Below are positions 1 to 7,211 of a DNA stretch of 14,847 nt, piece after piece. The translations under genes were made by a program, and so were the position numbers. Position 1 is the stretch's first letter. The number at the start of each line of letters is the position of its first letter. Location of the stretch: NCBI GenBank assembly GCA_003490025.1, contig DNJC01000123.1, positions 1-14,847 of the forward strand, written 5' to 3'. The DNA comes from Geobacter sp. GTDB taxonomy: Bacteria > Desulfobacterota > Desulfuromonadia > Geobacterales > Geobacteraceae. The notes beneath the pieces are model-generated. The model was not told the origin of the DNA and did not search any database. It saw only the letters and a program-made list of their open reading frames with translations.

Positions 1-36
1 CCCCGGCCCTCTCCCGGAGGGCGAGGGGGAGTTGGA
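1..36. repeat. GC-rich intergenic hairpin repeat, cut by window edge
   Basis: The first bases are very C/G-rich and contain the perfect inverted repeat GCCCTC (6-11) / GAGGGC (17-22) around a 5-nt loop, followed by GAGGGGGAG. Similar C-run/G-run hairpins occur at 12803-12824 and 14834-14847, so this looks like one copy of a dispersed intergenic repeat family. The left boundary is lost at the window edge. Family membership is an inference from resemblance within the window. Confidence 0.5.
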
Positions 37-81
37 CCAGGCGCATTGAGCTGGGCACGAGCATGCATAGAAGTTGATACA

Positions 82-162
82 GAACACTGAACATTGAACA
101 CTGAACATTGAACGTATGTGAGACGTAGAACGTAGAACTTGATTAATCGCAGGACGTAGAAC
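82..162. repeat. Degenerate 7-bp direct repeats upstream of serA
   Basis: Five uninterrupted 7-bp units run from 82 to 116: GAACACT, GAACATT, GAACACT, GAACATT, GAACGTA. They also form a 14-bp higher-order period. Related units follow: GACGTAGAAC at 122-131, GTAGAAC at 132-138, and GACGTAGAAC again at 153-162. The spacing and short unit do not fit a CRISPR array. The array ends about 50 bp before the serA start, so it may lie in the promoter or leader. Its function is unknown. Confidence 0.75.
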
Positions 163-214
163 AAGCAGTGGCAGTCCCCTGTTTCTCTACGAACAAATAC
201 CAAAAGGAGTGGCA

Positions 215-1813
215 ATGAAGATTATCGTAACCGATGAAGTGGCTCAGGAAGGACTGGCGCTTTTGCAGGCGGACCCGCGCGTGCAACTGGACATCAAGCT
301 GGGACTGAAGAAGGAAGAGCTCTACTCTGTCATTGGAGATTACGACGTTATCATCACCAGAAGCGGCACCACCGTGGACAAGCCCCTGCTTGATGCTGCC
401 AAGAACCTGAAGATGGTCGCACGCGCCGGCGTCGGCGTGGACAACGTGGACGTCGACTACGCCAGCGCCAAGGGTGTCATCGTGGTGAACGCACCTTTCG
501 GCAACACGAACAGCGCGGCCGAGCACGCCATGGCGCTGCTGCTCTCCTTCTGCCGTAACGTCACCAAAGCTAACGACTCCCTGAAAAGCGGCGCATGGAA
601 ACGCGCTCCCTTCACCGGGTATGAACTTAAAGGTAGGACTGCCGGGGTCATCGGTCTCGGTAAGGTCGGCGGCAGGGTGGCTACCCGCCTGAAGGCTTTC
701 GAGTGCGAGGTGCTCGCCTGCGACCCGTACATCGCTGAAAAAAGGGCGCACGACCTCGGCGTCAAGCTCGTGTCTCTGGACGAGTTGATCCGCGTCTGCG
801 ACATCATCACCGTTCACACCCCGCTTACCGGCGAGACCCACAACATGATCGGCAAGAAGGAATTCGCCGCCATGAAGGACGGGGTCATCCTGATCAATGC
901 CGCCCGCGGCGGGATCTACAACGAGGAGGCGACGCTGGAAGCGCTCGAGTCGGGGAGGGTGGCAGGCGCCGCGTTCGACGTCTGGAGCCAGGAACCGCCG
1001 GATTCCGAGATCCTCAAGAAACTGATCGCACACGAGAAGATGGTGGTCACGCCGCACCTGGGGGCCAACACCTTCGAGGCGCAGGTCAACGTCGCCGTCG
1101 ACGTATCGCGCGAAATCATCCACTACCTGGACGAACAGCCGATCGAGAACGCCATCAATATCCCTAGGTTCGACGCATCCCTCATGGGGCAGATGCGCCC
1201 TTACCTGAACCTGATGAACGTCCTTTCCGATTTCATCATCCAGCTGGTCGACACCAACCTGAACAAGATCACCTTCACCTACACCGGCAACATCTCGCAG
1301 CACGACTGCACCCCGATCACCGTCTGCGGTCTCGCGTCCCTCTTGAACCGCCGCGTCGAGCAGGACGTGAACATGGTGAACGCGCAACTGGTGGCGGACA
1401 ACATGGGGATCGTGGTGGAAGAGGTGAAATCGACCCAGTCTGAGGCGTTCTCCAACATGATCACCATCAGCATCGAAGGTCCGGGCGAGAAGCGTCTCGT
1501 TTCCGGCACGCTGTTCGAAGGGGTGCCGCGCATCGTGAAGCTGCGCGACTACCAGATGGACTTCAGACCGGAAGAGCACATGCTCCTCATGGCCTACGGC
1601 GACCGTCCGGGCATCATCGGCAAGATCGGCACCATCCTCGGCAAGCACGAGATCAACATCGCTTCCATGAACCTGGGGAGGCGCGAGAAGAAGGGAGAGG
1701 CGATGGTCATCCTCTCGCTCGATTCCGCGGTACCCCAGGACGTGGTCGAAGAGGTCCGTGCCGCCACCGATGCGACCTTCGTCAAACCGCTCTACCTGGT
1801 CACCGCCAAGTAG
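215..1813 (+). CDS. serA: D-3-phosphoglycerate dehydrogenase, long ACT-domain form
   Basis: Catalyses the NAD-linked oxidation of 3-phosphoglycerate to 3-phosphohydroxypyruvate, the first committed step of serine synthesis, in the cytoplasm. The 532-residue protein has the usual long-form layout: a substrate/NAD-binding core with the Rossmann motif GLGKVGGR at 147-154, catalytic Arg231 (in NAARGG), Glu260 and His281 (in TPHLGA), then an intervening domain and a C-terminal ACT domain from about 455 to 532, the likely site of serine feedback. The segment before Glu260 reads DVWSQEPP rather than the more common DVFEEEP. I chose ATG 215 because AAAAGGAG (202-209) sits at proper spacing before it; the GTG at 209 overlaps that ribosome-binding site. 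It is monocistronic and convergent with the DAHP synthase gene. Confidence 0.97.
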   Translation: MKIIVTDEVAQEGLALLQADPRVQLDIKLGLKKEELYSVIGDYDVIITRSGTTVDKPLLDAAKNLKMVARAGVGVDNVDVDYASAKGVIVVNAPFGNTNSAAEHAMALLLSFCRNVTKANDSLKSGAWKRAPFTGYELKGRTAGVIGLGKVGGRVATRLKAFECEVLACDPYIAEKRAHDLGVKLVSLDELIRVCDIITVHTPLTGETHNMIGKKEFAAMKDGVILINAARGGIYNEEATLEALESGRVAGAAFDVWSQEPPDSEILKKLIAHEKMVVTPHLGANTFEAQVNVAVDVSREIIHYLDEQPIENAINIPRFDASLMGQMRPYLNLMNVLSDFIIQLVDTNLNKITFTYTGNISQHDCTPITVCGLASLLNRRVEQDVNMVNAQLVADNMGIVVEEVKSTQSEAFSNMITISIEGPGEKRLVSGTLFEGVPRIVKLRDYQMDFRPEEHMLLMAYGDRPGIIGKIGTILGKHEINIASMNLGRREKKGEAMVILSLDSAVPQDVVEEVRAATDATFVKPLYLVTAK

Positions 1814-1840
1814 CGCTCGATAAATAAGCGGTAATGCAGA

Positions 1841-1879
1841 AAGGCCCCGGAGCAGGAACTCCGGGGCCTTCTTTTATTT
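1841..1879 (+). terminator. Intrinsic terminator of serA, possibly bidirectional
   Basis: A 12-bp perfect stem, AAGGCCCCGGAG (1841-1852) and CTCCGGGGCCTT (1859-1870), closes a 6-nt loop and is followed by CTTTTATTT. It lies 28 bp after the serA stop and about 50 bp past the stop of the convergent DAHP synthase gene. The opposite strand has a weaker T-rich tail (TTTCTGCATT), so it probably also serves the leftward transcript. Confidence 0.9.
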
Positions 1880-1920
1880 GTCTGATGTTGTGGGAGGGTG
1901 CGTCCAGGAGACGTTGCCTT

Positions 1921-2988
1921 CTAGGCGAGCTTTCTCCCGCCGCAGGCCTTGAGCCTTGCATGCGCCTCGCGCAGGGCCTTCTCCGTGGTTTCCCAGCTGA
2001 TGCAGCTGTCGGTGATCGACACGCCGTAGGCGAGCTCGGAGAGGTTCTTCGGCATCGGCTGGTTCCCTTCCTTCAGGTAGCTCTCGATCATCACGCCGGA
2101 AATGGACCGGTTCCCCGCGACGATCTGGTCCACGACGCTGTTCAGCACCTCCGGCTGCTTCGCGAAGTTTTTCTCGGAGTTGCCGTGGCTGCAGTCGACC
2201 ATCAGGGTCGGGTTGAGCCCCGCCTTTTTCAGCATTTCCTCGGACTTGGCGATGTCCTCGGGGGAGTAGTTCGGCTTCTTGCTCCCGCCGCGCAGCACCA
2301 TGTGCACGTCGGGGTTGCCGGTGGTCTGGACGATCGAGGTGAGGCCGTCCCTGTTGATGCCGAGGAAGCTGTGCGAGTGAAGCGCCGCTTTCATCGCGTC
2401 AATGGCGATCTGCAGGTTGCCATCGGTGCCGTTTTTGAACCCGATCGGGAAGGAAAGGCCGCTGGCCATCTCGCGGTGTGTCTGGGATTCCGTGGTCCTC
2501 GCCCCGATGGCCCCCCAGGAGAGGAGGTCGGCCAGGTACTCCGGCGTGATCGGATCGAGCATTTCGGTGGCGACCGGGAGTCCCATCTCGGTGATCTTGG
2601 TGAGGAGCCCGCGGGCGATGCCGAGCCCCTTGGAGATCAGGTGGCTGCCGTCCATGTCCGGGTCGTTGATGAGACCTTTCCACCCCACCGTGGTGCGCGG
2701 TTTCTCGAAGTACACCCGCATGATAAGGAGGAGTTCCTCCGAGACTTCCTTCGACAGGGCGGCGAGCTTTTCAGCGTACTCGAGCGCCCCCTTGGGATCG
2801 TGGATGGAGCAGGGGCCGACCACGACCATCAGCCTCTTGTCCTCGCCCCTCAGTATCTTGATTATCGCTTCGCGACTTCTGCTTACGCACGCGCCGGATT
2901 CGGTCGAAAATGGAAAGACCTGCCTCAAATCGGTAGGTGCAATGATCGGAGTGATGCTTTTTACTTTCAGATTGTTCGTCTTAATCAT
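1921..2988 (-). CDS. aroF: 3-deoxy-7-phosphoheptulonate (DAHP) synthase, class I (AroF/G/H type)
   Basis: Condenses phosphoenolpyruvate with erythrose 4-phosphate to DAHP, the entry step of the shikimate pathway. The 355-residue length matches the E. coli AroF/G/H family. Visible landmarks are GPCSIHD (58-64), the KPRTTVGWKG motif (96-105), and the four metal ligands by analogy with E. coli AroG: Cys60, His268, Glu302 and Asp327. Pro149 and Ser179 occupy the positions of AroG Pro150 and Ser180, which are linked to feedback inhibition, so the enzyme is probably allosteric. Which aromatic amino acid it senses cannot be read here, and the aroF symbol is a family-level choice. The frame stays open 43 codons further upstream, but ATG 2988 follows GGGGAG at good spacing, and the upstream part contains the promoter and a terminator. 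Confidence 0.95.
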   Translation of the reverse strand: MIKTNNLKVKSITPIIAPTDLRQVFPFSTESGACVSRSREAIIKILRGEDKRLMVVVGPCSIHDPKGALEYAEKLAALSKEVSEELLLIMRVYFEKPRTTVGWKGLINDPDMDGSHLISKGLGIARGLLTKITEMGLPVATEMLDPITPEYLADLLSWGAIGARTTESQTHREMASGLSFPIGFKNGTDGNLQIAIDAMKAALHSHSFLGINRDGLTSIVQTTGNPDVHMVLRGGSKKPNYSPEDIAKSEEMLKKAGLNPTLMVDCSHGNSEKNFAKQPEVLNSVVDQIVAGNRSISGVMIESYLKEGNQPMPKNLSELAYGVSITDSCISWETTEKALREAHARLKACGGRKLA

Positions 2989-3025
2989 CGTAGACTCCCC
3001 GCGCAAGCAGTTTTTAATGTGCTGT

Positions 3026-3054
3026 AATCTAGCGCGTTTCGCCTTTTGTGTCAA
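3026..3054 (-). promoter_or_regulatory. Sigma70-type promoter of the DAHP synthase gene
   Basis: Read on the minus strand there is a perfect -35 TTGACA (3049-3054), a 17-bp spacer, and the -10-like TAGATT (3026-3031). Transcription would start near 3019, leaving a leader of about 30 nt before the start codon. The leader is too short for a classical leader-peptide attenuator, so control is more likely by repressor or enzyme feedback. Confidence 0.7.
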
Positions 3055-3097
3055 AAAAAAATGCCCCGGGACATTGCATTTTTGCCCGGAGCATATT
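3053..3097 (-). terminator. Intrinsic terminator of the TPR-pncB-pncA unit
   Basis: On the minus strand ATGCTCCGGG pairs with CCCGGGGCAT (one G-T wobble) around a loop of about 14 nt, and a run of nine T follows at 3061-3053. It begins about 40 nt after the pncA stop. The T run touches the -35 box of the next promoter. Confidence 0.85.
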
Positions 3098-3137
3098 TTT
3101 GTATGATGTTGGTACATTTTCGAACCTGGATCGGCTC

Positions 3138-3779
3138 CTATGGCGGAGACTGTCGATCGTTGGCAATAGCCGCCTCCCCCTCGCTGACCAGCATGCTGCC
3201 GATGGACGTCAGCGTCGCCATGTCCGCCCCTGCGTGCACCATCTCGGCCATGGCGCGGTCGGAATTCCCCGCCTGCAGCTCCACGCCTCGCACCGCATCG
3301 GCCAGAAGCGTCACGTTGAACCCCTCTTTGAGCGCCTCAAGCGCGGTCTCCCTGACGCAGTAGTCCGTTGCGAGCCCCCCCACGTAAAGATGGTCCAGTC
3401 TCATGTGCTTCAGCAGCATGACGAACGGCGTGTCATGCTCCGTTACCCCCTGCATGGCGGAGTACCCGTCGTCCCACTTGGCGATCCCCTTGGAGATGAC
3501 GATGGTCTCCTCCGGGAGCACGAGCCCCGGGTGGAACTGGGCTCCCTGCGTCTGCTGAACGCAATGGGCGGGCCAGATGCCGCCGTTTTCGATGAAATGC
3601 CTGCTCTCCTGAGGGTGCCAGTCCCGGGAGGCGAAGATGGGGGAGCCCCGCCTTTTGAACAGTTCGAGATACCCGTTCAAAACCGGTATCACCAGGTCTC
3701 CCTTGGGGACCGCAAGCGCCCCGCCGGGGCAGAAATCGACTTGCACATCGACAACGAGTAGTGCCGCTCTGCGGTGCAT
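3138..3779 (-). CDS. pncA: Nicotinamidase (isochorismatase-like fold)
   Basis: Hydrolyses nicotinamide to nicotinate and ammonia for NAD salvage; cytoplasmic. The 213-residue protein carries the full active site when compared with M. tuberculosis PncA: catalytic triad Asp11 (VVDVQVDF), Lys97 and Cys141 (ATDYC), and metal ligands Asp53, His55, His61 and His72 (in SRDWHP...RH...WPAHC). ATG 3779 is preceded by GGAGG at 8-nt spacing. It lies 30 bp after pncB on the same strand, so its product nicotinate feeds directly into the neighbouring enzyme. The same fold includes isochorismatases, but the combination of residues and the pncB neighbour make nicotinamidase the clear choice. Confidence 0.95.
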   Translation of the reverse strand: MHRRAALLVVDVQVDFCPGGALAVPKGDLVIPVLNGYLELFKRRGSPIFASRDWHPQESRHFIENGGIWPAHCVQQTQGAQFHPGLVLPEETIVISKGIAKWDDGYSAMQGVTEHDTPFVMLLKHMRLDHLYVGGLATDYCVRETALEALKEGFNVTLLADAVRGVELQAGNSDRAMAEMVHAGADMATLTSIGSMLVSEGEAAIANDRQSPP

Positions 3780-3809
3780 GACGGGCCTCCGATGCTTTTT
3801 GATGCAGGG

Positions 3810-5243
3810 TCAGGTCAAGGAGTATCTGCTTTGGATCTGGGTCACGAGTTTCATCCTGAGCGAGTTCATTCCGGCGCTGATCGAGACCTTGTAGATGTGC
3901 GGGTTGACCAGCCTGAGGCACCCCTCCGGGAGGCGGGAAAGCTCATTACTGGCGTGATCGGCGGAGTTCTCCAGGGTGGGGGAGGGGGCGCACCTGGTTC
4001 CTCTTTCCATGACGGGCTCCCTGATCAGGACCAGGCGCGCCTCAGCCGGGATGCGGACGTGCTGCAGAGGGTTGGCAGGATCGTAAACCATCGCCCCCGG
4101 CGCGATCTCCTCGTCCTGCAGGGTGATGATGTCCTGTATGAAGGAGCCGTCGGGCGCCACGGCCCGCAGCACCTTCTTGCGGTCCGGAAGCGTCGCCTTG
4201 GAGACGTCGCTGGTCACCTTGAGCTTGGGCTCGTCGCCTATCCGGACCAGCTTGTACACGCCCCCCAGCGCGCCTCCCCCTTCGCCCGCGCAGGTGGCGA
4301 GCCTGGTGCCGACGCCGTAGATGTCGACCTTCCCCCCTTCCTTCCTAATCGAATCGATGACGTACTCGTCCAGTTCGTTGGAGGCGAGGATCTTCACCCC
4401 GGGGAGGCCGGCCGCATCGAAGGCGGCCCGTACCTGTCGGGAAAGGTAGGCGAGGTCGCCGGAGTCTATCCTGACGCCGACCAGCTGGTGGCCTTTCTCC
4501 TTCAGTTCGCGCGCAACCATCAGCGCGTTGGGGAGCCCGCTCTTCAGCGTGTCGTAGGTGTCTATCAGCAGCACGCTGCTGTCCGGGAAGGAGTCCGCGT
4601 AGCACCGGAAGGCTGTGAGTTCGTCGGGAAAAGCCATGATCCAGCTGTGGGCGTGGGTTCCCCTGACCGGGATGCCGTAGCGCATGCCGGCCATGACGTT
4701 GCTCGTCGAGCGTACCCCGCCGATGTACGCGGCCCGCGCCTCCGAAAGGCCGCCGTTGGGCCCCTGGGCCCGACGCAGGCCGAACTCGAGTACCGTGCCT
4801 TCACCGGCGGCATGGTTGATCCTCGCCGCCTTGGTGGCGACCAGGGTCTGGAAATTGATGATGTTGAGAAGCGCCGTCTCGATGAACTGTGCCTCGGCAA
4901 GCCCCCCCTCGACTGTCAGCAACGGCTCGCGTGCGAAGACGACGCTCCCCTCGGCGGGGGCCGTGATGCTCCCCTTGAAGCGGAAGGTTTCGAGATAGGA
5001 GATGAAGTTCTTGGGGAAAATCCCGAGGCCTTCCAGGTAGCTCAGTTCCTCGTCCTCGAACCTGAACTGCTCCAGGTAGCAAAGGGCCGTCTCCAGCCCC
5101 GCGAAAACCGCGTAGCTGCCGTTGAAGGGGTTGTGCCGGAAGAAGAGATCGAATACGGCCGGCCGCTCATGCATCCCCTGTTCCAGGTAGCCGGCAAGCA
5201 TGGTCAGTTCATAGAGGTCGGTAAGAAGCGGCGAGTAACGCAT
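3810..5243 (-). CDS. pncB: Nicotinate phosphoribosyltransferase
   Basis: Converts nicotinate and PRPP to nicotinate mononucleotide with ATP use (Preiss-Handler pathway). The 477 residues include the N-terminal LLTDLYELTM signature (6-15), GTHAHSW (195-201) whose His199 corresponds to the phosphorylated histidine of the family, the phosphoribosyl-binding VRIDSGDL stretch (257-264) and GVGTRL (310-315). The C-terminal SPTL...LVNPHIYKVSIS part is usual for the longer bacterial/eukaryotic-type NAPRT. ATG 5243 is preceded by GGAGGAGC, which lies in the 13-bp gap after the TPR gene stop, so the two are probably translationally close. It forms a salvage pair with pncA downstream. Confidence 0.96.
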   Translation of the reverse strand: MRYSPLLTDLYELTMLAGYLEQGMHERPAVFDLFFRHNPFNGSYAVFAGLETALCYLEQFRFEDEELSYLEGLGIFPKNFISYLETFRFKGSITAPAEGSVVFAREPLLTVEGGLAEAQFIETALLNIINFQTLVATKAARINHAAGEGTVLEFGLRRAQGPNGGLSEARAAYIGGVRSTSNVMAGMRYGIPVRGTHAHSWIMAFPDELTAFRCYADSFPDSSVLLIDTYDTLKSGLPNALMVARELKEKGHQLVGVRIDSGDLAYLSRQVRAAFDAAGLPGVKILASNELDEYVIDSIRKEGGKVDIYGVGTRLATCAGEGGGALGGVYKLVRIGDEPKLKVTSDVSKATLPDRKKVLRAVAPDGSFIQDIITLQDEEIAPGAMVYDPANPLQHVRIPAEARLVLIREPVMERGTRCAPSPTLENSADHASNELSRLPEGCLRLVNPHIYKVSISAGMNSLRMKLVTQIQSRYSLT

Positions 5244-5256
5244 GATGCTCCTCCAG

Positions 5257-5826
5257 TCACTTCGCCACGCTCTGGTTGATGGCGTGGCGCAGCTTTTCCG
5301 CGAGATCCGGGTCGATTATCTTGAGCGCCAGGTATTCCGCCTGCGCCTTGCCCGGGTCGTTCAGGAAAAGGTGGGACAGTCCCAGCTTGTAGAGTGCATT
5401 CGCGTTATCGGGCCAAAAGGAAAGGAGGATGCTGTACGCCTGCGCCGCCTCCTCGAACCGGTCCGCCCTGAAGCAGACTTCCCCCAGGTTGGAAAAAGCC
5501 AGGGCGAGCTTGGGGTCGAGCCGGACCGACTTTTTCAGCGACTCAATGGCCCGGGTGTAGTCGCCGCTGAGGGCCTGTGCGGTGCCGAGGTTCAGCCAGG
5601 AGAGGGGATTGTCTGGCGCGATGGAGATGCTCCTGTTAAACGCCTCCACAGCCTCGCGGTACCTCCCTTCACCGTTCAGCGCCACTCCCATCTCGAACCA
5701 GTCGTCCGCTTCCAGGTATTCTTCCTGGTCAAGCGGGGCCGGCTGCGGCTTAGGTTCGAGTGACGCTGTCGTTGAAAACCCCGCGAGCAGCAGAAGCATC
5801 ACGTATTTCCCGGTAGAGTGTATCAT
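5257..5826 (-). CDS. Exported TPR-repeat protein of unknown role, first gene of the pnc unit
   Basis: The 189-residue product has an N-terminal signal-like segment (a Lys at 7, then the hydrophobic run YVMLLLLAGFS to about 18, possible cleavage near residue 22-23) with no lipobox cysteine. Four TPR units follow, at about 41-74, 75-108, 109-142 and 143-175, each with the W/Y-LG-A-F-P pattern. TPRs bind proteins or peptides, so a periplasmic scaffold role is plausible, but the partner is unknown. I prefer ATG 5826 over the TTG at 5844 because GAGG sits about 9 nt ahead of it. It lies 13 bp before pncB and is likely co-transcribed. Whether it has anything to do with NAD salvage is not visible. 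Confidence 0.85.
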   Translation of the reverse strand: MIHSTGKYVMLLLLAGFSTTASLEPKPQPAPLDQEEYLEADDWFEMGVALNGEGRYREAVEAFNRSISIAPDNPLSWLNLGTAQALSGDYTRAIESLKKSVRLDPKLALAFSNLGEVCFRADRFEEAAQAYSILLSFWPDNANALYKLGLSHLFLNDPGKAQAEYLALKIIDPDLAEKLRHAINQSVAK

Positions 5827-6084
5827 GCTGTTTTCCCTCTTCAAATGGTTAACGATAGCACATTAGACATCATTTACCATTGAGAGGGGCGGTCTTTTGG
5901 CATGAACGCGGGCGGCGGTGAAAACGTGCGATTACGGCGTGTTGGGTCGGCGCAGCCGTGAAGGGCCATGCTAGGGGGCTGTCGGCGGAATGCTGAGCGT
6001 TACCGTTTATGCTGGCAGCGATGGAACCTTTCTGGTAGATAGAAAGCGGAGAATCACCACAACTTTGAAAGGGGTATCTGCATA
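5827..6084. other. Divergent intergenic region between the TPR and SDR genes
   Basis: These 258 bp separate two divergently transcribed genes and must hold both promoters. I see no strong sigma70 pair, no sigma54 TGGCAC-N5-TTGC element, no large hairpin and no credible small gene. The only gene signal is AAAGGGG ahead of the SDR start. Confidence 0.5.
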
Positions 6085-6933
6085 ATGGAACATCTCTTGA
6101 TCGTCGGTTGCGGCGCCATCGGGCGGCGCGTCGCCATTTTGGCCAAGGAGCAGGGGACGAGCGTCAGCACCTTCAACAGGAGTGAAGAGGCTCCGGTTGC
6201 CGGAGTGAGGCACCTTACCGGCAATCTTGACCAGCCTGCCACGCTGTCAGCGTTGCCGACGAGAAAGGCCGGTGTCATCTACCTGGCGCCACCGCCCGGC
6301 GGCGGGATCGAGGATACCAGGGCGCGCAACTTCTGCGCCTCCATTGCGGCGGGGGACGAGCCTGGAAAACTGGTCTACATAAGCACCAGCTCCGTCTACG
6401 GAGACTGCGGCGGCGAGGTCGTCACCGAGGATGCGGAGCCCCGCCCGCAGGCCGCGCACGGGAAAAGGCGGCTGCACGCCGAACGGCTCTTTGCGCAGTG
6501 GGGGAAGGAGCGTGGCGTCCCCGTGGTGATCCTCAGGGTGACCGGGATCTACGCCTCCGACCGCCTTCCGGTCAGCCAGCTCACCACCGGACAGCCCGTG
6601 CTCCGCGAGGAGCAGTCGCACCCCAGCAACCGTATCCATGCCGACGACCTTTCCCGCATCTGCCTTGCCGCCTTGGAGAGGGGGGAGGACGGCGACATCT
6701 TCAATGTGAGCGACGGCTCGCCCAGCAGCATGACCACCTACTTCAACGCGGCCGCGGACCGGCTCGGGCTCCCCAGGCCGAGACAGGTGACCATGGAGGA
6801 GGCGCGGCGGGTGATGACCCCGCTCATGATCTCGTACTTCTCGGAATCCCGGGTCGTAGACAACAGCAGGATGCTCATAAAACTCGGCATCAAACTCCTT
6901 TACCCGAACCTTGAGGCGGGCCTGAAGGGGTAG
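6085..6933 (+). CDS. NAD(P)-binding SDR-fold protein, YeeZ-like epimerase/dehydratase family
   Basis: The 282-residue protein has an N-terminal dinucleotide-binding motif GCGAIG (8-13), a mid-region YISTSSVYGD (98-107) typical of extended/atypical SDRs, and an RIHADDLSRICLAAL segment (183-197) like that of UDP-sugar epimerase relatives. The canonical YxxxK active-site pair is not present: where it is expected the chain reads AAHGKRRLHAE (about 123-133). Loss of this Tyr is also my recollection for E. coli YeeZ, so it is probably a family trait rather than decay. The substrate is unknown; a nucleotide-sugar or cofactor-linked redox role would be a guess. ATG 6085 follows AAAGGGG. It appears monocistronic. 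Confidence 0.8.
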   Translation: MEHLLIVGCGAIGRRVAILAKEQGTSVSTFNRSEEAPVAGVRHLTGNLDQPATLSALPTRKAGVIYLAPPPGGGIEDTRARNFCASIAAGDEPGKLVYISTSSVYGDCGGEVVTEDAEPRPQAAHGKRRLHAERLFAQWGKERGVPVVILRVTGIYASDRLPVSQLTTGQPVLREEQSHPSNRIHADDLSRICLAALERGEDGDIFNVSDGSPSSMTTYFNAAADRLGLPRPRQVTMEEARRVMTPLMISYFSESRVVDNSRMLIKLGIKLLYPNLEAGLKG

Positions 6934-6943
6934 GACGGATTGG

Positions 6944-6988
6944 GTTTTGCCCTGCCTAAAAAATAGGCAAAACGCTATTGTTAGCGTT
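6944..6988. terminator. Hairpin cluster after the SDR gene, probable transcription end
   Basis: Two overlapping structures lie 11 bp beyond the stop codon. GTTTTGCC (6944-6951) pairs perfectly with GGCAAAAC (6966-6973); TGCCTA/TAGGCA (6953-6958 / 6964-6969) is a nested or alternative stem with an A-rich loop. Directly after it AACGCTA (6971-6977) and TAGCGTT (6982-6988) form a 7-bp stem with a 4-nt loop. A T-run (6997-7001) follows only after 8 nt, so the rightward terminator is imperfect. On the other strand the second hairpin is followed by TTGCCTATTTTTT, so it may also stop leftward transcripts. Confidence 0.55.
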
Positions 6989-7020
6989 AATGCCGCTTTT
7001 TCATCGCTCCCGCGAGTGGT

Positions 7021-7052
7021 TTTCCCACAGAGTTATCCACAGCTTTTGTGGA
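7021..7052 (+). promoter_or_regulatory. DnaA box with flanking degenerate copies
   Basis: TTATCCACA at 7033-7041 matches the consensus DnaA box exactly. TTTCCCACA (7021-7029) ahead of it and TCTTCCACA on the opposite strand just after it each differ at two positions. TCCACA/TGTGGA also forms a 6-bp hairpin. No dnaA, dnaN, AT-rich unwinding element or replication gene is nearby, so this is a DnaA-binding or titration site at most, not an origin on this evidence. Confidence 0.45.
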
Positions 7053-7181
7053 AGACCTCTCCTCGTTTTTATCCTAAGAATATAACTACTTGGATGTACC
7101 GCTCCAAGGCGTTGTCCCGTCTGGTTTCAAGGAAATGTCCGCTGTTACCGATAGTTGCGCGCAGCCAGGTTTCCTCGAACG

Positions 7182-7211
7182 AAAAAAGGTCCATGGCGGC
7201 GGCCATGGACC
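7182..7211 (-). terminator. Strong leftward intrinsic terminator: 10-bp perfect stem plus T6
   Basis: GGTCCATGGC (7188-7197) and GCCATGGACC (7202-7211) are perfect inverted repeats around a 4-nt loop. On the minus strand the stem is followed at once by TTTTTT (7187-7182). It lies about 675 nt past the hydrogenase large-subunit stop, so it either ends a very long 3' UTR or belongs to an unannotated leftward transcript starting inside the gap. Confidence 0.75.

Noticed and set aside
82..162. CRISPR array
   Set aside because: Repeat units are 7 bp with no spacers and no cas genes nearby.
143..1648. 501-codon open frame opposite serA
   Set aside because: It lies entirely antisense to a well-conserved gene, has a His/Asp/Val-rich shadow composition, no ribosome-binding site and no known domain.
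1834..3027. 397-codon open frame opposite the DAHP synthase gene
   Set aside because: Antisense shadow in high-GC DNA; it begins inside the serA terminator hairpin region and has no domain.
3774..5279. 501-codon open frame opposite pncB
   Set aside because: Antisense shadow of a gene with complete NAPRT motifs.
7021..7052. Chromosomal replication origin
   Set aside because: Only one perfect DnaA box, no AT-rich unwinding region and no dnaA/dnaN nearby.
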